64,000 nt of DNA from Dimorphilus gyrociliatus (taxonomy: Eukaryota; Annelida; Polychaeta; Dinophilidae), in NCBI GenBank assembly GCA_904063045.1, contig CAJFCJ010000005.1, forward strand, positions 2,784,165 through 2,848,164, written 5' to 3'. Below are positions 1 through 14,212 of this stretch, piece after piece; within the stretch, counting starts at the first letter, position 1; every line of letters starts with the position of its first letter. The translations under genes were made by a program, and so were the position numbers. The notes beneath the pieces are model-generated. The model was given only the letters and a program-made list of their open reading frames with translations. It had not been told where the DNA came from and ran no database searches.

Positions 1-367
1 GTCTCCGATCGATTGATATACTGTTGTATCGGACTTTGTCGCGTCAGTTGATATAACAAGCGAAACATGATTTTATTGTCACCCGAAACCAAAATTTTAA
101 GGTCGTATGAAACAGTAAATAGTCTCTTAAAAATGAATAGACGGTTGATGAAGAGAAATCACCCGTATTTCCTGTTATTATATTTCTATATCACAACCGA
201 GTAAAATGAATAAAATACTGTGTTCGCACAGAATATTAAATATTCTACCGGATTTACGGTTATACACGATATATAATAGATTTTAATTAAGCCTACCAAT
301 TACGTTAAGCAAGGAATTATAGTATCCCACATATCTATTATATTTCCTTTTTCGTTTTCCTCAACAG
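1..367. other. intronic or upstream DNA of HS6ST, no exon seen
   Basis: I see no coding segment with family similarity here. The stretch ends in a pyrimidine-rich acceptor (tttcctcaacag, ending at 367). It is therefore read as the 3' part of an intron whose upstream exon lies outside the window. Confidence 0.5.
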
Positions 368-1570
368 TTACCTATATATTACAAACGTTAGAGATCCGCT
401 TAAAAGGTATCTTAGTGAATGGAAACATACCCAGAGAGGGGCAACTTGGAAAGATTCGTCACTTTTATGCGATGGAAGAGAATATAAAGATTTCATTCAA
501 AAATGCTATGAAGGTAAAGTAAAAGGCGATTGTCTAAATTTTCTTTCTTGTTATTTCTCTTTGTTTTTTTTTCTTTTCTTACATTCGATTCACAATAATT
601 ATGATGCTAAGGAAATTGCCCTTTAAGCAAGCCATATTAGCACGAGACATTAATTAGAGATGACTGTTTAGAATAACTACTAAGAGGCCTTACAACTGTA
701 AAAGCATATGTTTCTTAGTTCCTTTACTGTCTGGCGCATTACAGCAGTTTTTATCGTTTTTTATTATCTTTTCTTTTACAACAATTTATAAAATTCTCCT
801 TTATTATAAATAATTGAACTTAATTCTATTTATCGCAATATATCATATTCCGACTTGCCAATGATAATTGTCAAATTACTTCTACTTTTCAGTAACGCCA
901 TCTTCTTCATTATTAAATATGAGTATTTTTTTTTATATACACAGGGGAAAATTGGATGGGAGTAGGTTTAGAAGAATTCTACTCATGTTCGTACAATTTG
1001 GCGAATAATAGACAAACAAGAATGCTGGCAAATTTGTCCTTAATTAACTGCTACAATTCAAAATTACCGAAAAGCGAAATAGATAATATACTATTAGAAT
1101 CAGCTAAGAAGAACTTACGAGCAATGGCTTACTTCGGACTAACTGAATATCAAATAGAATCTCAATTTCTTTTTGAAAGGACATTTAACGTTAAGTTTTT
1201 GGTGAATTTTCTTACTATAAATAACAGTAGAGCGGATAGGGCTGAAATATCGTCTAAGGACTTAGAGGCAATACACGAAGCCAATGAATTAGACTTTAAA
1301 TTATATGATTATGCCAAAGAACTATTCTTTAAGAGATTCAATCAAATTAAAAAAGATTATTTTATGAAAACTGGTTTAAAATTTAAACCTATTAAAAGTA
1401 TTATAAATAATACAATTCTCGAAGAGATGTTAAATGATTATGGCTCTGATGAAGATGATGTAAATGCAAAAAAGAAAAATGCTCTCTCATTATTAAAGCA
1501 AATGAAAAGACATTTAAAAGTTGATAAGCATATTAAGAAAAAATTGAAGAACTTCCAAGAAACTGATTAG
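368..1570 (+). CDS. HS6ST: heparan sulfate 6-O-sulfotransferase, 3' part
   Basis: Golgi type II membrane enzyme that moves sulfate from PAPS to the 6-O position of glucosamine in heparan sulfate. Two exons are visible, 368-513 and 945-1570, giving about 256 residues. The first carries the 3'-PAPS-binding region (RDPLKRYLSEWKHTQRGATW). The second carries the family block CSYNLANNRQTRMLANLSL, then ESAKKNLRAMAYFGLTEYQ and the FERTF segment. The split codon joins GAA-G to GG, giving CYEG as in vertebrate HS6ST. The 5' exons with the cytoplasmic tail and transmembrane anchor lie off the left edge, so the gene is partial only because of the window. The C-terminus is Lys-rich and ends at TAG. Which of the vertebrate isoforms HS6ST1-3 it corresponds to is not meaningful here. 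Confidence 0.93.
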
Positions 1571-1927
1571 TAAAAGTTTATTTAACTTCCTTTATGGTTC
1601 ATTTTCCTGTTTTAGACGATAAAAGGAAGTATTTAAGATATTTTAAATGGAAACCAAAATGATCCATTGTTTTTATTTCGTTAAAGTTTTGTCTCTTTTT
1701 CCGATTAATGTTTTTTTTGCTTTTCCTTTTTTTTAATATTATATAGTTTTTTTTTATTTAATTTGTTATATCTCAAATACAGATTTTTTACAATTCTTTT
1801 TAATAAAAATATATATATGTGTATACTATCTTTGAAAACTTGAATAAGTCTTTCTATTAATCTTCTTTTCCCTCTCCTCCTCCATCTCCTTTATTGGTAA
1901 CGTTCTTTCTTAAGAATCCTATGATTT
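1571..1927. other. AT-rich intergenic spacer
   Basis: Spacer between the HS6ST stop and the first candidate KIF3A start codon. It contains T-runs and a short TA tract near 1809-1820. No gene is supported. Confidence 0.6.
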
Positions 1928-4888
<2,961 letters not shown>

Positions 4889-5862
4889 GAAGAAAACATA
4901 TATTATGTTGTAATTTATGAAAATTTAGTGTTCACTTGATGTTTCTGTCTCAATTAATGCCAAAAATTTTCTTTAACATTTACTCTTTTTTTATATTACA
5001 CTATTTATTACACTGCGAATAATATTATTATATAATTCTACAACTATTCGAACAAATGGGGAGATAGAGAGGGAGACAGGGAGGCGGGGGGAGGGGGGAG
5101 AGCAAGATAGAAGAAGGGAGTAACAACGAAAACAACGTGTAAAAACAAAAAAACAAGAAGAAATTAAAGCTTTGATACTAATCAATAACAATGCAAATGA
5201 TTAAACTGTGAGCTAAATCCTAACAAACAATTGTAAACTGATTGATTATAAATAAAAAAGAACTTGAGCTTAATTATCCTATACCGGCTGATAATTTGTT
5301 TAATAAGATAAACTCCAATCTGTGTAAAGTTAAGTTTAGTTAAGATAATAGTAAAAATAAAACTATACAAATCAGTTTACCTATGCATTTCGTATGGTGT
5401 ACTTATTAGGAAATTATGATTATTATATAATATTTACAGTATATATACTTGTTAATATATTCAATCTATTGTAAATATAGGCACACTTTTCTAGGAAACT
5501 ATCCAAGAATGTTTTGATTATTTAATCTTTAATAAGAAATTATATAATTATTACATTGTATAGAATATATAATGAATGGCACAAAAGACTTTTCCAAGAT
5601 ACACATACAATAAAATGTGTAACTTTGACATACTGTAATTTATATATACTATATGTCCCACTTGATTAATATTTAAATAGGTCAGAGTTATAGATTCTAC
5701 ATATACTTTCACTAGAGGTTACCCTTTGGCAATGACAAAAAAATATTCCGAAACCTTTGTTCCCAGTCTATTTGAATAGAAAGATAAATAATTTTACATT
5801 TGAATATATCGTAGAACATGACGTTCTTTTCACTTTTACTAAAGAGATAAATAGATAAAATA

Positions 5863-5890
5863 TATACAGTATATATATATATATATATAT
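5863..5890. repeat. TA microsatellite with TATACAGTATA core
   Basis: A run of alternating TA begins with the near-palindrome TATATACAGTATATA. The same arrangement recurs at several other intergenic and intronic sites in the window. Confidence 0.8.
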
Positions 5891-6142
5891 CAATATTAAA
5901 GACAAAAAGAGGAAAAGTAACTAAAAAGTGTTAGAAAGTGATAGAAAGAAAGAATAAATAAAATATAAAAGATATATTTAATTAATAAATATTAAAGAGG
6001 TCAGTGATCGAACAATTATTCCCATCTTTATTCTTGACCGATAACTTTTTAAATAATTAGACGTAATATACAATAATTAATCATATATTTTAAATATACA
6101 ACTGAGATATCTGTTATTATCAGATTACTTTACTCCGTAAAT

Positions 6143-6188
6143 ACATATATATATATATATAAACATATACATATATATATATATATAA
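6143..6188. repeat. interrupted TA microsatellite
   Basis: Alternating AT tract interrupted by short AAACATATAC pieces. A second, shorter TA tract lies at about 6450-6475. Confidence 0.8.
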
Positions 6189-7077
6189 ATAATTTTTATA
6201 ATTACAAACAATTGCCATTACCTACATTAGTATATAAATTAAAACAAAAAAAATTGATAAATAAGTCCTTGGACTTTTATACAATCACCTTTACATTTAA
6301 AATTTTCTATTTTTTTAATAGGTGTAAGAGAACGCTAAAGATAATCTTTAAGTTTAACAAAAAAAAAATTGATAATAAAAAAAAAACTTACGGTATATAT
6401 GAATAAATTAACTCAATTTATTATTTTGGGTGTAGATTAAAGAGAGACATATTATATATATATATATATATATATGTTTAATTTTGTTTTTTTTTATTAA
6501 AAAACAACAAATAAAAAAAATTGTTTTTTTATACTAACAACAATAATAACAATAGTAAAGTTTATACATTTCTATTAATTATATATGTATAGTATACACT
6601 TATATGTAATTATATATACATTCATATACATTTATCACTTTTACAATGTTTTTATGTCTCTATTCAACTATTAAAAGAATAGAAACAGAAGAAACAGTCG
6701 TTTTTTTTTGTTCCTATTATCTTTACTCTTATCATATTAATTTTCGAAAGCTTTATTTAAGTGCTGAAAAGTTTACCTATAAAAGTCAATTATTTTATGT
6801 ATTCTTCTTACTCATAGACCTTTTTAGGTAATTGTCTTTGACCTAGTTTTTATATAATTAGAAACGAATTAAGAATTGAACGCTATTAATTTTTACTTCT
6901 AAGTAAATTCTAAGATAACGTAGTTGGGTAGACTATCAGATAAAATTGATTATTATTCGATAAGGGAAAGTACATCTTTTATTCAGGTTCAATAAACTAT
7001 TTAACAGGCGTATTATCAATGTATATTCTCTACGTTGATTGGCTGGAAGGTGAGCTGCAGATGAGTATATTAACAAG

Positions 7078-7085
7078 TATAAAAG
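7078..7085 (+). promoter_or_regulatory. TATA box of glutamine synthetase
   Basis: TATAAAAG lies 115-122 bases upstream of the glutamine synthetase start codon, which leaves room for a 5' UTR of about 90 bases. It is one of the few consensus TATA elements in this AT-rich window that sits at a sensible distance from a start codon and is flanked by more GC-rich sequence. The assignment rests on position and consensus only. Confidence 0.5.
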
Positions 7086-7199
7086 TTGAGGGCGTTGAAA
7101 AGAAACAAAAGTTCTCTTTTATTTAAAACAGATCTTAGCTAGTAGAAACCTTTCTTCAGGTTCTTTCATCTTCTTCAGTTTTTATAAAATATAACAAAT

Positions 7200-8678
7200 A
7201 TGAGTTTTCGAGGAAAAACCGACAAGAGAATCTTGGAACACTACCTGAACCTGGAACAACCGGAAGGCGTATATCAGGTATGAATTCACTAAATAATATA
7301 CATTTGTAGGTCTATTAAAAAGATGTTTAAATAAAAATTTTCATTTAAATTAGGTCATGTATGTATGGATTGATGGTACAGGCGAACATATGAGATGTAA
7401 AACCAAAACCATGGAAAAGGAACCAATAGTTCCCGAAGGTAAATAAAAACACATACAAAGAAAGGAAAAAACATATCTAATCAAATAATTTATATATTTA
7501 ACAATATAGATTGTCCCATATGGAACTTTGACGGATCATCAACCGGTCAGGCCGAAGGTTCAAACAGTGATGTGTACCTTAAACCAGTCAAACTATTCAG
7601 AGATCCTTTTAGGAGAAAGGGAAATAAACTATTGTTATGTGAAACATACAAATATAACATGACACCAACAGGTTACATAAATTATTCAAATGTTATATAA
7701 TCTATTATAATTTTTGGTCTATATTACAGATACGAACTTGAGAAAGTCATGTGTAGAAGTAATGAATAAAGCAAGCGAAGCTTATCCATGGTTCGGTATC
7801 GAACAAGAATACACATTGATGGATTTGGATGGTCATCCTTTCGGATGGCCCAAGGGTGGTTATCCCGGTCCCCAAGGTGAATATTTTATTCCCCTCTATT
7901 TAAGTCTGATATTGTCTACTCTTATCTTTAAATATGACTGACTACACAATTTATCATTGAAAAAAACGTGATCGCTTCATGCGTGGAATTTGTACTTTAA
8001 CACTGAAATTCATTAGACTCAAGTTCAATGTTCAATAAATTTTTCTCTTTTTTTACTATAGGTCCTTATTATTGTGGTGTTGGAGCTGATAAAGTTTACG
8101 GAAGAGATATTGTCGAGGCTCATTACAAGGCCTGCTTATATGCTGGTATCAAAATTAGTGGAACAAATGCCGAAGTTATGCCAGCACAATGGGAATTTCA
8201 AGTCGGACCTTGCGAAGGTATTGAAATGGGAGATCAACTTTGGATGGCAAGATTCCTTTTACATAGAGTTGCCGAAGATTTTGGAGTAAAAGTTTCATTC
8301 GATCCAAAACCAATGCCTGGCGATTGGAATGGTGCAGGTGCTCATTGTAATTATAGTACGGTTGAGATGCGTCAACCTGGCGGTATTAAAATAATTGAAA
8401 AGGCAATTGAGAGGATGTCAAAGAGACATAAGGAGCATATTCAATATTATGATCCAAAGAACGGTAGAGATAACGAAAGACGTCTTACCGGCCTTCACGA
8501 AACTAGTTCTATTCACGATTTTTCGGCTGGAGTAGCGAATAGAGCTTGTTCAATTAGAATACCAAGACAAGTTGGAGAAGAAGGTCACGGTTACTTAGAA
8601 GATAGACGACCTAGCTCCAATTGCGATCCTTACGCCGTTACCGAGATTATCGTCAGGACTACTGTTCTAGAAGAGTAA
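7200..8678 (+). CDS. GLUL: glutamine synthetase (type II, eukaryotic)
   Basis: Cytosolic enzyme that joins ammonia to glutamate using ATP, giving glutamine. Exons 7200-7277, 7354-7438, 7510-7671, 7730-7876 and 8062-8678 give 362 residues, close to the usual 360-373. Visible signatures are [20 protein letters not shown] (beta-grasp N-terminal domain), [10 protein letters not shown] with the metal-binding glutamates, [18 protein letters not shown], and the ATP-binding block [37 protein letters not shown] and the arginine-rich SIRIPRQV segment follow. All exon phases agree. The C-terminus stops at VRTTVLEE, slightly shorter than in vertebrates. A good TATA box precedes the gene. Confidence 0.97.
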
Positions 8679-9024
8679 ATACTCCTATGAACTTTTTTTT
8701 TTTATATCACTATTTAAGTATTCGTGAACATATCTATTTAAGCTTTATTTTTCAATCATAAAAAAGAGAAAAAAAACGAAATTAAATGACGACAAAGCGA
8801 CAAAATATATTCATATAAATATATTTCTAATAAATATTTCTTTCTTTGAAATAACATTAGATTACCAAATTAATTGTTGTTCATTATTATTTTTAGTTCA
8901 AGTAGGCCTATCATATATTATTTAATAAATAATATGTCATTTAAAGTATTGAAATAAATTTAAATTAAGAGAATAATTAATGTTTTAAATATATATCTAT
9001 ATATATATATATTTATATATACAG

Positions 9025-9055
<31 letters not shown>

Positions 9056-9131
9056 ATATATATGCATATACTGTATATATACAGTATACAATTTTCATAC
9101 TAATAGATTAATAAGATAAACAACTTTTATT
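8679..9131. repeat. intergenic spacer with long TA microsatellite
   Basis: AT-rich spacer between glutamine synthetase and the next gene. From about 8986 to 9088 it is almost pure TA with three copies of the TATAC(A/T)GTATA core (9018-9028, 9067-9077, 9078-9088). A perfect TAGGCCTA palindrome lies at 8903-8910. No gene is seen. Confidence 0.7.
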
Positions 9132-10619
9132 ATGAAAGTTCGACCTGAATTTGGTAATCTTCAAGTTCCAAATAACTACCTACAAAGCTTACAACAGCAG
9201 CAATTACGTCCAACTTTATGTATGCCATCTACTGGATACTGCTGCACAACTTGTTGCTATTCAAATCAACAACCGATTGTTCTTCTTCAACCTATTCTTC
9301 CATGTTGGACTAAATCCGATGCTGATAAAAAGAAAGCTGCTGAAAATAACAAAGGAGAAAAGGATAAAGTTCCTATTATTGTCTCTGACAAGGTTAAACT
9401 CGGGAGCAAAGAGGCTCCTCTCGATATTCAGGACGCACTTAATCAGGTTTAATTAGGGACAAATTATTAACATTAATAATTTATCAATGCTTTAAAAGAA
9501 AAAAATATAGAGAAACACAAAGATTACTTTGTCTAGTTTGTCCTTATCTTTTATTATATATTTTATCCCTCCCTTTCTGTATTTTATCTCAATCTCTATC
9601 TCTATTTTTAGAACACAAAAAAAGGCACAAATTCAAAAAAAACTGTTTATAAACAAGTCAGTATTTATAAGTATTATCTCTTGTTTTTTTTATCTATTTG
9701 TTGTTTTTCCTTTAATTATTACTATTTTTTTAAAACAAAAATGAAATAGACAAAAGAGGTAAAAGTTGGCGGTAAATGTTCAATTTCCGGTAAAACTATA
9801 GAACCATTTATTTCGAAAAAGAATTCAACTGTTTTATATAAATTTAAAAAAGAGAATAAAAATGATTGCGTTGAATCAGAATGCTGTAAACGTTGTTGTT
9901 GTTGTCAAAAACGTCAAAAGAAATCAATAACTGTAAATAATGTCGAAAACGGTGACGAATCGTACAACATCACCGAAGAAAACGATGAAGACGAAGAGGA
10001 CGTTAGAGACAAGACTAATGGTCGGGATAATTCACACGTCGAGCGTCGAGGAGGAGAAAATGAAATAGACGAAGAGGAAGGTGAGGAAGAAGAAGAAGAG
10101 GATGAGGAGGGAGAGGAGGAAGAAGTCGAGGAAGAAGAAGTAGAGGAAGAAGAAGAAGAAGAAGCAGAAGACGACATTATGGACAGTTATCAAGAGTTTA
10201 GTGAAAAGCAATCGAAGAAAACGTCGAAATCGGCTAAAGAATATTTAGATGATTTTGGCGCGATAATTTCAAACGATCAATCGCTGTCGAAAAAACCGTT
10301 AAAAATACCAAAAAAGTATGCTCCTATTCCTCCAGTTAGACAATCACTTAAGAAAATGACACCCTCTTTCTCCAACTCTCAAAAAGAATCTACAGATAAT
10401 AATAAAGTACAAGAAATTAAGAAATCTTTCAAAGCATCAAAATTCCCATCTCAAAGTCGCAAAATGTCGAATAGTCAAAATAAAATGACCAATACCGAAC
10501 CGGAAGTTGATAATAGTCCCAAAGAAAAATCAAATAAAAATCGATCTAAATCGAAAAAGACGGAAATAAGGAAACTATCACGTGATATAATTAATTATTT
10601 ACCTAATTTTCAAATATAA
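9132..10619 (+). CDS. unrecognised Cys-cluster / acidic / basic-tail protein
   Basis: I do not recognise this protein. A two-exon model (9132-9446 and 9759-10619, phase 0) gives 391 residues. Exon 1 has a Gln run, a cysteine cluster (GYCCTTCCY) and a hydrophobic stretch IVLLQPILPCW. Exon 2 opens with a KVGGKCSISGKTIEPF segment, a second cysteine cluster CCKRCCCC (about residues 140-147) and then roughly 70 residues that are mostly Glu/Asp (codons at about 10060-10172). The rest is Ser/Lys-rich with PIPPVRQS. The acidic codons continue in frame into the downstream part, which supports one gene. The intron acceptor (AAAAGAG/GTAAAA) is weak, so the two exons might instead be separate genes. Function cannot be inferred. 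Confidence 0.5.
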
Positions 10620-10944
10620 ATTACAAAAAAAATATTACTAAATTAAGAAACAATATGCAACAAGTTGTATTAAATTTAATAAAAATCAAATATCCTTTTT
10701 TATTTTTCATTTGTTAATCGGAGAATTTAGACAAAATTAATCTACAATTTTGTACTAGTATATGTCCACCAAAATGGACGACGATAATTTAAATTGAATC
10801 AGTTTTGTTAAATAAAAAAAAAATGATTGCAAACAAGTTATTTGATTAGTGATCTTTCCTCTCTATGTTTGTTTTGTTTGTTTTTTTTTTTTTAGTGATT
10901 ATCTATCATTTTAATAGAGTATCTTTCAAGTTAGTATTAAGAAA
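10620..10944. other. convergent intergenic spacer
   Basis: Spacer between two converging stop codons. It holds AATAAA-like and T-rich sequence suited to 3' ends. Nothing else is seen. Confidence 0.6.
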
Positions 10945-12501
10945 TTAAATAGCCAAGGCCTTAATCTTTCTACTTTTCTTTTTAAAAGCATATAGAATAG
11001 GCGCTTTCATATCTATAGTAACTAATATTTGGTCATTAATATTATCCTCTCTAGTTAATATTTCTCTGATACGTGTAAAATTAGTATCATATAGAGATAG
11101 TGTACAGTCATTTCTATCCATTAAGAAAAACTCGTCGCAAAATGTAGAATTCGACACTAATAAATAGGTAGATTCTATAGTTTTCAAGTACGAACCGTCA
11201 ACTAGGGATATAAGACTCAAGTTATTCTTTGAACGAACGATGGCAATGTTATCAGTGCAAGATATATCGGTTGGGTTTGCATATTTGGGATCGTTATTTT
11301 CGGTTTTCCATTTCCGAGTGCAATTATGCAAATAGCACGATACAGTATTTTCGGTTGTATCCGTAACTATGATGCATTCCGAAGCGAATGAATAACATAG
11401 TCCATAAGGATTTTTCAAACGATCAACGAGTATCTCTCTTCTTTCGCATTCCCCTTGACGTAATTGAAGTATTTTATTATCTTCGCCATCTATTAGTACA
11501 ATTCCAATTGAATCGTGGGCTAATTGCTGAACTCTACCAGACCAGATATGCTTAGCTTGTTTGTCATTTTGATTATCCAGTAATTGTATACTGTATAATT
11601 TTTTGCTTGTCGCAAAGTAAAGAATGCCATCGTACGCATGTGCAACATGAATTTTTTCTTTTATCTCCTTATCAAAGATATATTTAATATTTTTTGTACT
11701 TAGACCATTATTACTGCTAACCATTACCCAATCATCTTTTGCCGAATCAACGTTAAAAACACGAAGATCTCCAAGTACTGGCGATTCGTCGCTGGGTGTG
11801 AATTCGAAGTTTTCAACAGATATTTCACAAGTATCCTCTAGTTTCGATTTTAATTGTTCCAAATTCGAAATTAAATCCGGTAGATGCTCAGTTATATAGC
11901 AAGTATTTGGAGAGTTTAGTTTCAAATCTTCAAGTCTACTTTTAATGCTTAGTAAAGATGCTCTATGTATATTAACTTTATCTTCTCTGTCGGAGAGTTC
12001 CGCTTTCTGAGAATGATAAGATTGCTCGAGATCTTGTAATACATTTTCGTAATTTTCCGTTAATTTTTTCATATCCATTTCGTATTTTGCAGTTATAGCA
12101 ATACGCCCTCTGTTGCAATTATCGTCCAATTGCTTTTTTGCCTCCTTTACTTCTTGCGAACATTTTGCCATTCGGTCAATTAACGGTTTAGTCGTGTCGA
12201 TTGTATGTTGAACATTTTCTTTTTGCAGTCTAAATTCATCGATATTAGCGCATTCGATTTCTTTAATAACTGTATTTCCTGGAAATTCAATTGAGTTTAG
12301 ATCATAAAACAATGATAGTCTCTCCGCTTTGTCAGATGACGTTGGTGATATAGATTCAAGTCTGTTGGGCGTAGATGATTTTACAGAGCCAGGTGGAAAA
12401 TTTTCAACATTAACATTGTTTTGATTCGTGACTTCAGTATAATTGCTTGATAATAGCGTTTTCTTTTTGGAGTCGTACGATAAATTATTCCAATCAGTCA
12501 T
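10945..12501 (-). CDS. coiled-coil plus beta-propeller protein, TRIM/NHL-like without RING
   Basis: Single-exon 518-residue protein. After a Ser/Asn-rich N-terminus there is a B-box-C-terminal-type coiled coil at about residues 85-235 (for example KLTENYENVLQDLEQSYHSQ). The C-terminal half, about residues 245-518, shows repeated short strand patterns such as GILYFATSKKLYSIQLL, NPYGLCYSFASECIIVTDT and PTDISCTDNIAIVRS, typical of a six-bladed NHL-like propeller. The layout matches the second half of TRIM2/3/56/71-type proteins, but no RING or B-box cysteines are present upstream in frame. It may be a TRIM derivative without ligase activity or an unrelated coiled-coil propeller protein. Its start is about 430 bases from the divergent gene at 12931. 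Confidence 0.75.
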   Translation of the reverse strand: MTDWNNLSYDSKKKTLLSSNYTEVTNQNNVNVENFPPGSVKSSTPNRLESISPTSSDKAERLSLFYDLNSIEFPGNTVIKEIECANIDEFRLQKENVQHTIDTTKPLIDRMAKCSQEVKEAKKQLDDNCNRGRIAITAKYEMDMKKLTENYENVLQDLEQSYHSQKAELSDREDKVNIHRASLLSIKSRLEDLKLNSPNTCYITEHLPDLISNLEQLKSKLEDTCEISVENFEFTPSDESPVLGDLRVFNVDSAKDDWVMVSSNNGLSTKNIKYIFDKEIKEKIHVAHAYDGILYFATSKKLYSIQLLDNQNDKQAKHIWSGRVQQLAHDSIGIVLIDGEDNKILQLRQGECERREILVDRLKNPYGLCYSFASECIIVTDTTENTVSCYLHNCTRKWKTENNDPKYANPTDISCTDNIAIVRSKNNLSLISLVDGSYLKTIESTYLLVSNSTFCDEFFLMDRNDCTLSLYDTNFTRIREILTREDNINDQILVTIDMKAPILYAFKKKSRKIKALAI

Positions 12502-12930
12502 ATTTAGGTTCAGATGTTTTTCTATGCGATCTATTTACCCTCGTTAATAGGCCTAAAAGGTAAAAATCCCTCTAATTCTATTTGCTAGAGTCAAAACAAC
12601 ATGTCTGCAAAATAGTAGACTGAGCGACATTAAAACGATTTTAAGATGGCGCCACCTACCATAAAATCAAAAGTTTAAATATCGCTTAAAAAATATATAT
12701 TCTATTGTCCATAACTGTAAAGTATATCTATGTTATATCGATTTATTGCAATAAAAAAAATGGCAAAATTGCTATTTCAAGTTATTGTTACGAGCAAATA
12801 GTTTCCTTCAACGACATCTATGGGTATGGAATAAATGATACATCATTGATCTATTTAAATAAATTTGATTATCTATATTATTATTGCCATTATTAACTAA
12901 TTGATCCTTTTTAATATAAATCCTATTACA
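12502..12930. promoter_or_regulatory. shared upstream region of divergent genes
   Basis: About 430 bases between two divergent start codons, presumed to hold both promoters. A perfect TAGGCCTA palindrome lies at 12548-12555, about 50 bases upstream of the minus-strand start codon. The short open frame at 12705-12896 has no supporting feature. Confidence 0.4.
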
Positions 12931-13947
12931 ATGGAAACTGAATTTCGTAGAAGATTAACCGTAGTTAATAATGATAATAAAGAAACAATGAGAAGATTGT
13001 CCACATCTCCATCACCAATTTTAAGAAGAAATTACGTGTATAAGAATAATGGCGATGAACATTCACCTAACAGAGTAGATAGTAGGCAAATTTTTCGAGA
13101 TGTTGACAGTATTAGACCTAATATAGATGTTGAATCAGACAAAGAAACTAACAGCAGAAGTTAGTATATTAAAAAAATATGTAAGTTGATTAAGCGATTG
13201 ACTATATTTTATACAAGGTTATAAGAATGGGAGGGAAATATTTAAAAATAATATTTTCCTTAATGATTACGACTTTAAAAAAGAAATGGAGATGAAAAAC
13301 AACTATTTACTAGCAAAAGTTCATATTGATGCAAAATCAACAATACGGACAAAAGATGAAATACAATATTTAATAGACAAAGCTAAAACTCAATATTATT
13401 ATTATGAATTTTCACCATTAAATCAATATTTACAAATTCAAGAGTTAAAGAAAAATATAGAAGAAGCTGTTATTATTTCAGAAAGATTGCATAACAATTT
13501 ACCAGAAATTGAAATAAAAATTGACGATATAATTTCTAGATCAGGTTTTATAAGTTAAAACAATATTATTAATGGTTAAAAGTATTAGACAGATACAATA
13601 AATAAATATAACAATTTAGATAATCAAGTACCCACTTCCGGTGATGAGAAAGCGAATTTAGAATCAGAAATTCAACATAGGCCAAAACCATTTATAAAGC
13701 GATATATTAATAAGCTAAAAAACAAATATTATGGTATTAATGGTTTAGATTTTGTAAGTAGAAATTTCCTTTTCTTATTTAAAATAGAACAAAAGGATAA
13801 TTATTCATAATTTCCCATTTCTGTTTTTTTTTCTATTGACATATAAACGAAAACAAACAGCTTCAACGTTTAATTTCGAAGAAGAAGAATTTTCTAAAAA
13901 CAAGTAAAAAGTTTATTTCTTTCGTTAATATAAAAAAAAAGAAATGA
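12931..13947 (+). CDS. unrecognised four-exon charged protein
   Basis: I do not recognise the protein. Exons 12931-13159, 13218-13544, 13620-13753 and 13861-13947 join in consistent phases (1, 1, 0) to give 258 residues. All introns are about 60-110 nt with GT-AG ends. The N-terminus is Arg/Ser-rich (MRRLSTSPSPILRR). The middle is a predicted helix with QIQELKKNIEEAVIISERLH, and the C-terminus is strongly basic (KRYINKLKNKYYG, then SKKKNFLKTSKK). There is no signal peptide, membrane segment or known domain by eye. The coherent splicing of four pieces is the main evidence that the gene is real. Confidence 0.6.
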
Positions 13948-14212
13948 TGACTATGCATTTATTTATTTACACAAATTATGATATTAAATTACAATTTAAA
14001 TCTTTTTTTCCTTATCTCTTCTCAAGCTTGTTTTCCTTTTATTTACGTAAACAATTTACTAATAATTACTTACTTCTTTCGTTTTCGTTATTTATTTCTT
14101 CAATTTGGAATTTTTTTTTTAATTAAACTTGAAATTTTATTTTTTTAAAAAAAAAAGAAAAAAAAACTAAAGTTTTGTTCTACAAAAAAGAAAAAGATCA
14201 GTGCTTTTTTTT

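Larger units (their letters stand above)
4889..7199. other. long intergenic region with TA microsatellites
   Basis: About 2.3 kb with no recognisable gene on either strand. It holds the KIF3A 3' flank (AATAAA near 5250), a G/A-rich run at about 5055-5110, TA repeats near 5863-5890, 6143-6188 and 6450-6475, and the glutamine synthetase promoter at its right end. The short open frames here are AT-rich and show no family motif. Confidence 0.6.

Noticed and set aside
5053-5110. G/A-rich run as a possible G-quadruplex or gene regulatory element
   Set aside because: G-tracts are short and irregular, and nothing links the run to a promoter.
6212-6831. Two plus-strand open frames in the long spacer before glutamine synthetase
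   Set aside because: They consist of Lys/Ile/Phe/Tyr-rich translation typical of AT-rich noncoding DNA, with no motif or splice partner.
9914-10177. Minus-strand open frame encoding mostly serine
   Set aside because: It is the antisense of the Glu/Asp codon tract; serine arises from the reverse complement of GAA/GAG/GAC repeats.
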